Shown piece after piece: positions 5,114 to 10,106 of a stretch of 10,106 nucleotides of DNA. Under the pieces are notes generated by a model. That model had not been told where the DNA came from, made no database searches, and worked only from the letters and a program-made list of their open reading frames with translations. Where the stretch lies: NCBI GenBank assembly GCA_036384215.1, contig DASVMX010000199.1:1-10106 (forward strand), read 5' to 3'. The stretch's first letter is position 1, and each line of letters starts with the position of its first letter. Made by a program: the position numbers and the translations under genes. This DNA comes from Paraktedonobacter sp036384215 (GTDB lineage: Bacteria > Chloroflexota > Ktedonobacteria > Ktedonobacterales > Ktedonobacteraceae).

Positions 5114-7709
5114 ACATGATGCTGACTGGTTCGATGTCGATCTGCCAGCCGGGGGCGTGAAGGGAGCGCAGGAGGGTTTGGAGGTTGTGGCCGCGCAGGA
5201 TCATTTGCCAGCGATATTTGCCCTGGAGACGTTCCATGATTGCGGGGGCGGGTCCGACAATGTCGGTGGCTTCGAGGCCAAGGCGTTCGATCCAATGGTC
5301 GAGCCTTTCACGCAGGAGCAGGGCTTCATTCTGAGCGCGCAGGCGGTTTTCGTGGCTGTAGGTGAGCTTGATAAACTGGCGGAAAGGCGGATAGCCGTAG
5401 CGGCGGCGCGCTTCGATTTCGGCGGCGTAGAATTCGTGATAGTTGTGACGCGAGGCGGCGTCGATGCAGAAGTGCTGCGGATTGAAGGTCTGGATAATGA
5501 CCTGTCCCGCTTCGCTGCCGCGGCCCGCGCGGCCCGCGACCTGGGTAAGCAGAGTGAAGGCGCGCTCGGAGGCGGAGAAGTCGGGCAGCATGAGGGCGAT
5601 GTCGGCGGAGACGACGCCAACGAGGGTGACGCCAGGGATGTCCAGACCCTTGGCGATCATCTGCGTACCGATCAGGATATCCCCTTCGCGGTTGGCGAAG
5701 CGATCCAGCAACTGTTCATGGGCGCGGCGCGTTTTGGCGGTGTCGCGGTCCCAGCGCAGGAGGCGCACGCCGGGGAAGGTGCGTGCGATGGTCTGCTCAA
5801 CTTTTTCAGTGCCCAGACCGAAGTAGCGCACACTGTTGCCGTGACACTGCGGGCAGAAGCGCAGCGGCTGGTGCTGGCTGTTGCAGTAATGGCAGAGCAG
5901 CACGCGTTCGGTAGCGTGGTAGGTCAGGGGGATATCGCACTTCTCGCACATGGCGACGTAGCCACATTCGCGGCAGAGCACGCAACTGGCGGCACCACGC
6001 CGGTTGAGATAGAGAATGGCCTGCTGCTTTTTCCTGAGTACTTCGCTGAGCGCGTTGTGCAGGCGGCGACTGAGGATGCTGGTGTTGCCGACGAGTAGCT
6101 CGTTGCGCAGGTCGACGATTTCGACCGGCGGCAGGGTGGCGCCAATGCGCTGGGGCAATTCGACCAGTTGATATTCACCGCGTTCCGCGCGAAAGTAAGT
6201 TTCGGTAGAAGGCGTGGCGCTGCCGAGGACGAGCGGGATGCCAAGCATACCGCTGAGAGCCAGGGCGGATGAGCGCGCGTGATAGGTTGGGGCACGCTCG
6301 CCCTGTTTGTAAGCCGGTTCGTGCTCCTCGTCGAGAATCAGGATACCCAGGTCTGGTACGGGCGCGAAGAGGGCGGTGCGCGAGCCGATGACCACGTCCA
6401 CGCGACCCTCGCGAATGCGCCGCCACTCGTCATAGCGTTCTCCGGCGCTGAGCGAGCCGTGCATGATGGCCACGCGACCAGGGAAGCGACCGGCGATGCG
6501 CTGCACAGCCTGGGTGGTCAGGGCGATTTCGGGTACGAGCACGATGCCGCGCTGGCCACGCGCGAGGATGGCCTCCAGCGCCTGCAAGTAGACCTCGGTT
6601 TTGCCGCTGCCGGTGACGCCGTGGAGGAGAACTGGCCGCTGGCTGCTGAGGATCTGCTGTACGGCGGCGCGCTGGTCGGCGGTGAGCGGTAGCGGCTGCG
6701 TGGGCGCGATGACGCGGCCCAACAGGGGATCGCGCTGCACCTCAACCTCTTCGATTTCGATAATCCCCTCGCGCACGAGTTGCTGGATCTGTCCCGTGGT
6801 CAGGCTGCTGGCCTTCGAGAGCATGTGGGGGGTCCAGTAAGATCCGGTGGTGGCACTGACGAGGTCGTGTTCGAGCAGATCGAGGGCGGCGATCTGGCGC
6901 TGGGCCACCAGCCCGGCCTGATTCTGCGGCGTCAGGGTCAGCGAGGCATCGGCGGCAGGCAACGCCCAGGGATCAAGCACGGCCTTTTTCTGGCGGGGGC
7001 GCTGAACCAGGCCCTCCACGCTCTGTAACGGATCTGCCTCGGCGGGCAAGCTCTGCTGTAGACGGCTCCGCGCGGCCTGGCGCCAGGTTTCCAGTTCAGG
7101 ACCGCGCAGGAGCAGGCGCACCACGCGTTTGCGGCGCGCGCGGGCTTTGGGCGCGTGCAGTTCAGAGCCGCGCTCGATCAGCCCACTCTCCTGGGCCTCT
7201 TTCAGCACTTCACGCGCTTTTTTGTCGCCCAGCATCTCTTTCAGACGCGCGATATCCAGCGGCCCCTCGCCCAGCAGCAGGCCGATCAGGGCGTTTAGAC
7301 GAGTGAAGCGTTTGTCCTCGCCCACGCGGGCCGCGAAATCGCTGGCTGCCCCGGTATCGATCAGGCGTAGCACCATTTTCGAGCGCTGCATCAGGCCTGG
7401 CGGCAGCATCATCAGAGCTGTTTGCGCCAGGGGTGCGACATAATATTCGGCGATCCACTCGGCCAGGGCGCGCTGGTGTGGCAAGAGCGCGGGCTGTGGG
7501 TCGAGCAGAGTTGAGATCGCTCGCACCTCCTGCTCTTCAGGCTCGTCCTCGCGCAGGCTCCAGATAATGCCCTCGACCAGCCGCTCACCGTAATAAACCG
7601 CGACCAGTTGGCCCGCCGCGATCTCATCTTCCAGTTCTTCAGGAACCGCGTAGGTCAGCAGTGGCTCGTGGCTCCAACTGGCCGCAGAGGTAAGAATGTC
7701 AGCAAACAC
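5112..7709 (-). CDS. priA: PriA, primosomal protein and replication-restart helicase
   Basis: PriA recognises stalled or repaired replication forks, unwinds DNA 3' to 5' and starts reloading of the replicative helicase. The product is 865 aa, against 732 in E. coli and about 805 in B. subtilis. The N-terminal 3'-DNA-end-binding domain covers about 1-105 (LLTYAVPEELEDEIAAGQLV). The helicase core has Walker A GVTGSGKT (364-371) and DEEH (460-463). A complete eight-cysteine zinc module has exactly the classical spacing: C579, C582, C588, C591, C606, C609, C619 and C622. Helicase motifs GTQMIAKGLD (681-690) and QVAGRAGRG (723-731) follow, so it looks catalytically intact. The start is GTG at 7709, two bases after the mutL stop, with GGGAGG 8 bases upstream inside mutL. 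It is probably translationally coupled to mutL. Transcription ends at the shared palindrome. Confidence 0.97.
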   Translation of the reverse strand: MFADILTSAASWSHEPLLTYAVPEELEDEIAAGQLVAVYYGERLVEGIIWSLREDEPEEQEVRAISTLLDPQPALLPHQRALAEWIAEYYVAPLAQTALMMLPPGLMQRSKMVLRLIDTGAASDFAARVGEDKRFTRLNALIGLLLGEGPLDIARLKEMLGDKKAREVLKEAQESGLIERGSELHAPKARARRKRVVRLLLRGPELETWRQAARSRLQQSLPAEADPLQSVEGLVQRPRQKKAVLDPWALPAADASLTLTPQNQAGLVAQRQIAALDLLEHDLVSATTGSYWTPHMLSKASSLTTGQIQQLVREGIIEIEEVEVQRDPLLGRVIAPTQPLPLTADQRAAVQQILSSQRPVLLHGVTGSGKTEVYLQALEAILARGQRGIVLVPEIALTTQAVQRIAGRFPGRVAIMHGSLSAGERYDEWRRIREGRVDVVIGSRTALFAPVPDLGILILDEEHEPAYKQGERAPTYHARSSALALSGMLGIPLVLGSATPSTETYFRAERGEYQLVELPQRIGATLPPVEIVDLRNELLVGNTSILSRRLHNALSEVLRKKQQAILYLNRRGAASCVLCRECGYVAMCEKCDIPLTYHATERVLLCHYCNSQHQPLRFCPQCHGNSVRYFGLGTEKVEQTIARTFPGVRLLRWDRDTAKTRRAHEQLLDRFANREGDILIGTQMIAKGLDIPGVTLVGVVSADIALMLPDFSASERAFTLLTQVAGRAGRGSEAGQVIIQTFNPQHFCIDAASRHNYHEFYAAEIEARRRYGYPPFRQFIKLTYSHENRLRAQNEALLLRERLDHWIERLGLEATDIVGPAPAIMERLQGKYRWQMILRGHNLQTLLRSLHAPGWQIDIEPVSIM

Positions 7710-7711
7710 CG

Positions 7712-9874
7712 CTAGCGCCTCCCAAATTCACGTTCTAACGCGCCCAGGCTGAAGTGCACGGTCGTGGGCCGGCCATGGCAGCAGCTATAGGGCGCCTTTG
7801 TCTGCGCGAGCTGGGTTAGCATCTCACGCATCTCGCTGACAGTCAGAAAGTAGTTGGCCTTGATCGCGGCCTTGCAGGCCACGTTGGCCAGGGCGTGCTC
7901 CTCCCAGGTTTCAGCATGACCCAGGCTCTCCGGCGCGGTCAGCTCCGCCAGCAGCGCCTGGAGCGAACTGGCGTTCATCTGCTTGACCAGCACCTGGGGA
8001 ATCGCGCGCACCAGGACCGCGCTCTCCTGGATTTCCAGCTCAAAGCCAATCTGCTCTAACTGCGCCTGGTGATCCTCGATTGCACCCAGTTCGGCGGGTC
8101 CGAGATGCAACCGCAATGGATTGAGCAGAAGCTGTGAAAGGGGCGCGCGCGCCTGCTGGGCCGCTACCATGCGTTCAAGCAGGATGCGTTCGTGCGCGGC
8201 GTGCTGATCGACCAGGTAGAGACCATTCGGCCCCTCCGTGACGATATAGCTCTGCGCGAACTGGCCGATCACGCGCAGAGTGGGCAGGCGTCCCTGGCCT
8301 TCCAGCAGTTCGCGCTGGGCCGGCAGACCTGCCTCGATGGGAAAAAAGGGTACCTGGCCTGCCTGGCCCGTCGTCCCTGCCGCGCTATCTTGCGTGGATT
8401 GGGCGGGAAAGAAGAGCGGCTCAACGCCAGGAGAAGCGGCGGGCACGGATGTTTGTTCTGGTCCGCGCGAGGTGGCAGGCGTGGAGGATACGGGCGGCGT
8501 GGGAGTATAAGGCGTCTCGTCCCTGTCCCACCTCCTCGCCGCGTCCTCCGGGCTCGCGGAGGCAGGCTGGAAGGTCTTGTCGGAATCGCGATTGGTACCG
8601 CTGGTATGGTCTTTGGGATTTACATGGGTTTGCCACAGGCGCGCGATCATAGGCGGCTTCGTGCCTGTCTCTTCCTCGGTCACAGTCAGCCAGGGATTAT
8701 CGCGTGGCAGCGGCTGCTTGCGCGCAACGGGCGCAGGGACAGTAGATATGTCGGGGCCAGGCTCATCGAGGGGCAGGCGGTCAGCCTCGTCATCCAGGGA
8801 CGCGGGTGCCGTGGGCGCGACCGGAGCCTGAGACATGCGCGCGTTCTGCCCGCTCCACGTAGGCACAGAGGCCTCGGAGAGCACCGCGCCACGGACGGCG
8901 CGCAGAATGGCCGCGTAAACCCGGCGTTCTTTCAAAAAGCGGATCTCCGTCTTGGCCGGGTGAACATTCACATCGATCTGCGCGGGATCGATGGCGATAT
9001 CTACCACCGCGATTGGATGGCGTCCCGGCAGCAACAGCGAATGATACGCTTCTTCAACCGCGTAGCTCAACATGCGGCTGAGCACCCAGCGATGATTGAC
9101 AAAGAACGACATGTGCTGGCGCGTGCTCTTATAGCAAGCTGGCAGGCTGGTATAACCGCTCACCACCGGGCGTTCAGGATCGTTGTCCTTGCCATCCAGG
9201 CTGGAAATCGGTACCATCTGCTCGGCCACCTGCAGGCCATAGATCTCGATCAGCACACTGCTCAACTGGCCATCACCGGGGGTCGCGAAGAGCTGACGGC
9301 CCTCGCTGGTCACGCTAAAACGAATAGCGGGATAGGCCAGCGCGTACTGCTCCAGCAGGTGCAGGCAGTGGCTGACTTCCGTATTGCGGCTCTTAAGAAA
9401 CTTCAAACGCGCCGGCACCGCGCTAAAAAGGTTGCGCACCGTCAGCGTTGTACCAGTTGGCGAGGCTGCCGCGCCGACCCCGGACAACTCGCCATTCTGC
9501 GCGTGAATCTGTGCCGCCTGGTTTGCCTCGCGGTGATGGCTCAACAGCGTCACATCGGCCACCGCGGCAATACTCGCCAGCGCCTCGCCCCGGAAACCCA
9601 ATGAGCGAATGCGCTCCAGATCATCGATCAGCGCCACCTTGCTTGTCGCGTGACGCGCCAGGGCCAGCGGCAGTTCTTCCGGGGGAATGCCCGAACCGTT
9701 ATCAATCACGCGAATCAACTGGAGGCCGCCATTCATCAACTCCACGCGAATCTGCGTAGCTCCAGCATCGATACTGTTCTCGATCAATTCCTTGACCACC
9801 GAAGCCGGGCGCTCAACCACCTCGCCAGCGGCAATCTTAGCGGCAACATCAGGCGCGAGTTGACGAATGGGCAT
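7712..9874 (-). CDS. mutL: MutL, DNA mismatch repair protein with endonuclease motif
   Basis: MutL links mismatch recognition by MutS to strand incision and removal. The product is 720 aa, against 615-627 in E. coli and B. subtilis. The GHKL ATPase domain is intact: ELIENSIDAG with E29 and N33, DNGSGI (58-63), RHATSK (74-79) and GFRGEAL (93-99). A Pro/Ser/Thr-rich linker of about 190 residues (340-528) accounts for the extra length. The C-terminal domain has the endonuclease motif DQHAAHERILLE (556-567), fitting DQHA-x2-E-x4-E, plus an ACKAAIKA segment. It ends in a zinc-site motif SCCHGRP (697-703), where family members usually have Cys-Pro-His/Asn-Gly-Arg-Pro, and a final FGR. It should therefore nick DNA itself, as in MutH-less bacteria. 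The ATG at 9874 was chosen for its strong SD; an in-frame TTG at 9934 has none. It is the first gene of a mutL-priA operon. Confidence 0.97.
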   Translation of the reverse strand: MPIRQLAPDVAAKIAAGEVVERPASVVKELIENSIDAGATQIRVELMNGGLQLIRVIDNGSGIPPEELPLALARHATSKVALIDDLERIRSLGFRGEALASIAAVADVTLLSHHREANQAAQIHAQNGELSGVGAAASPTGTTLTVRNLFSAVPARLKFLKSRNTEVSHCLHLLEQYALAYPAIRFSVTSEGRQLFATPGDGQLSSVLIEIYGLQVAEQMVPISSLDGKDNDPERPVVSGYTSLPACYKSTRQHMSFFVNHRWVLSRMLSYAVEEAYHSLLLPGRHPIAVVDIAIDPAQIDVNVHPAKTEIRFLKERRVYAAILRAVRGAVLSEASVPTWSGQNARMSQAPVAPTAPASLDDEADRLPLDEPGPDISTVPAPVARKQPLPRDNPWLTVTEEETGTKPPMIARLWQTHVNPKDHTSGTNRDSDKTFQPASASPEDAARRWDRDETPYTPTPPVSSTPATSRGPEQTSVPAASPGVEPLFFPAQSTQDSAAGTTGQAGQVPFFPIEAGLPAQRELLEGQGRLPTLRVIGQFAQSYIVTEGPNGLYLVDQHAAHERILLERMVAAQQARAPLSQLLLNPLRLHLGPAELGAIEDHQAQLEQIGFELEIQESAVLVRAIPQVLVKQMNASSLQALLAELTAPESLGHAETWEEHALANVACKAAIKANYFLTVSEMREMLTQLAQTKAPYSCCHGRPTTVHFSLGALEREFGRR
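7718..7723 (-). promoter_or_regulatory. priA Shine-Dalgarno site inside the end of mutL
   Basis: GGGAGG lies in the final codons of mutL, 8 bases before the priA GTG at 7709. Its position implies that ribosomes ending mutL are available to start priA, and it fixes the non-ATG start. Confidence 0.75.
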
Positions 9875-9883
9875 GCGTTTTGC

Positions 9884-9889
9884 TCCTCC
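9884..9889 (-). promoter_or_regulatory. mutL Shine-Dalgarno site
   Basis: GGAGGA lies 9 bases before the ATG at 9874. It decides against the TTG start 60 bases upstream. Confidence 0.8.
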
Positions 9890-9937
9890 AGAGTCTAGTC
9901 TTGAGCTCGCCAGTAAGAACGAGTGTTCAGCCAAACT

Positions 9938-9943
9938 ATTATA
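9938..9943 (-). promoter_or_regulatory. Probable -10 box of the mutL-priA promoter
   Basis: A perfect TATAAT on the minus strand lies 63 bases upstream of the mutL ATG. An A-rich 17-base spacer precedes it, but the hexamer in the -35 position (TGGTAC) is a poor match. The start would fall near 9931, leaving a leader of about 57 bases. It may rely on an activator or on the A-rich spacer. Confidence 0.45.
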
Positions 9944-10106
9944 TACCTATTTTTCTTTTTGTACCAGCCGATTCAGGAGATTCCTCAGGGCTATTGCAAG
10001 ATCTTTCTCGCCGCCTGCGGCGGCTCGCAGAAAGAGAGAAAAGAGGTTTTTCGGGGACACCCCGTCGCTTTTCATCCCCCGGACGGCTCTCACCCCGGCA
10101 GAGGGC
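9944..10106. other. Hairpin-rich non-coding end of the window
   Basis: I see no gene in these 163 bases. They contain a stem GCCGCC-TGC-GGCGGC (10010-10024), flanked by the complementary hexamers CTTTCT (10003-10008) and AGAAAG (10029-10034). A small CGGGG-ACA-CCCCG hairpin follows at 10052-10064. The first stem resembles the side hairpin 4468-4482 of the 183-bp palindrome. The segment may be the edge of another intergenic repeat cut off by the window. Confidence 0.4.

Noticed and set aside
5109..6098. 329-codon open frame opposite the priA C-terminal half
   Set aside because: It is low-complexity Gly/Ala/Glu-rich antisense to the conserved zinc and helicase motifs of PriA, with no recognisable domain.
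8192..9604. 470-codon open frame opposite mutL
   Set aside because: It is an Arg/Gly-rich antisense shadow. mutL motifs on the minus strand explain the sequence.

Overview
The window looks like chromosomal DNA from a GC-rich, Gram-positive-like or Chloroflexota-type bacterium. My best guess is a Ktedonobacteria-like Chloroflexota. This rests on a general impression of the FtsK and MutL sequences, good Shine-Dalgarno (SD) sites, one textbook SigA-type promoter, and large palindromes between genes. No marker gene fixes the taxonomy.

Layout, left to right. A perfect 37-bp-arm palindrome (1-75) precedes ftsK/spoIIIE (250-3192, +). ftsK converges on a small DinB/YfiT-superfamily gene (3345-3869, -), and the two 3' ends are joined by a compound palindrome. 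Next comes a 5'-truncated TetR-family regulator remnant (4020-4388, +), a 21-bp-arm hairpin over its stop codon, and a 183-bp nested, MITE-like palindrome (4432-4614). A consensus promoter (4625-4654) then drives a 105-residue two-TM protein of unknown function (4722-5039, +). That gene converges on priA (5112-7709, -) across a perfect 43-bp-arm palindrome. priA is the second gene of a tight mutL-priA operon (mutL 7712-9874, -), whose probable promoter lies just upstream. The last ~160 bases are non-coding and hairpin-rich.

The recognisable genes belong to genome maintenance: FtsK (chromosome translocation), PriA (replication restart) and MutL (mismatch repair, with an intact endonuclease motif). 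They are not a defence or mobile system. The TetR remnant and the palindromes are the accessory-looking parts.

The most striking feature is that every gene 3' end not directly followed by another gene lies inside the arm of a long inverted repeat. The stop codons of ftsK, the DinB-like gene, the TetR remnant, the small membrane gene and (partly) priA are all built into these arms. Only two of the structures have the A-tract/T-tract layout of bidirectional intrinsic terminators. I found no tRNA, rRNA, CRISPR array or intact insertion sequence.
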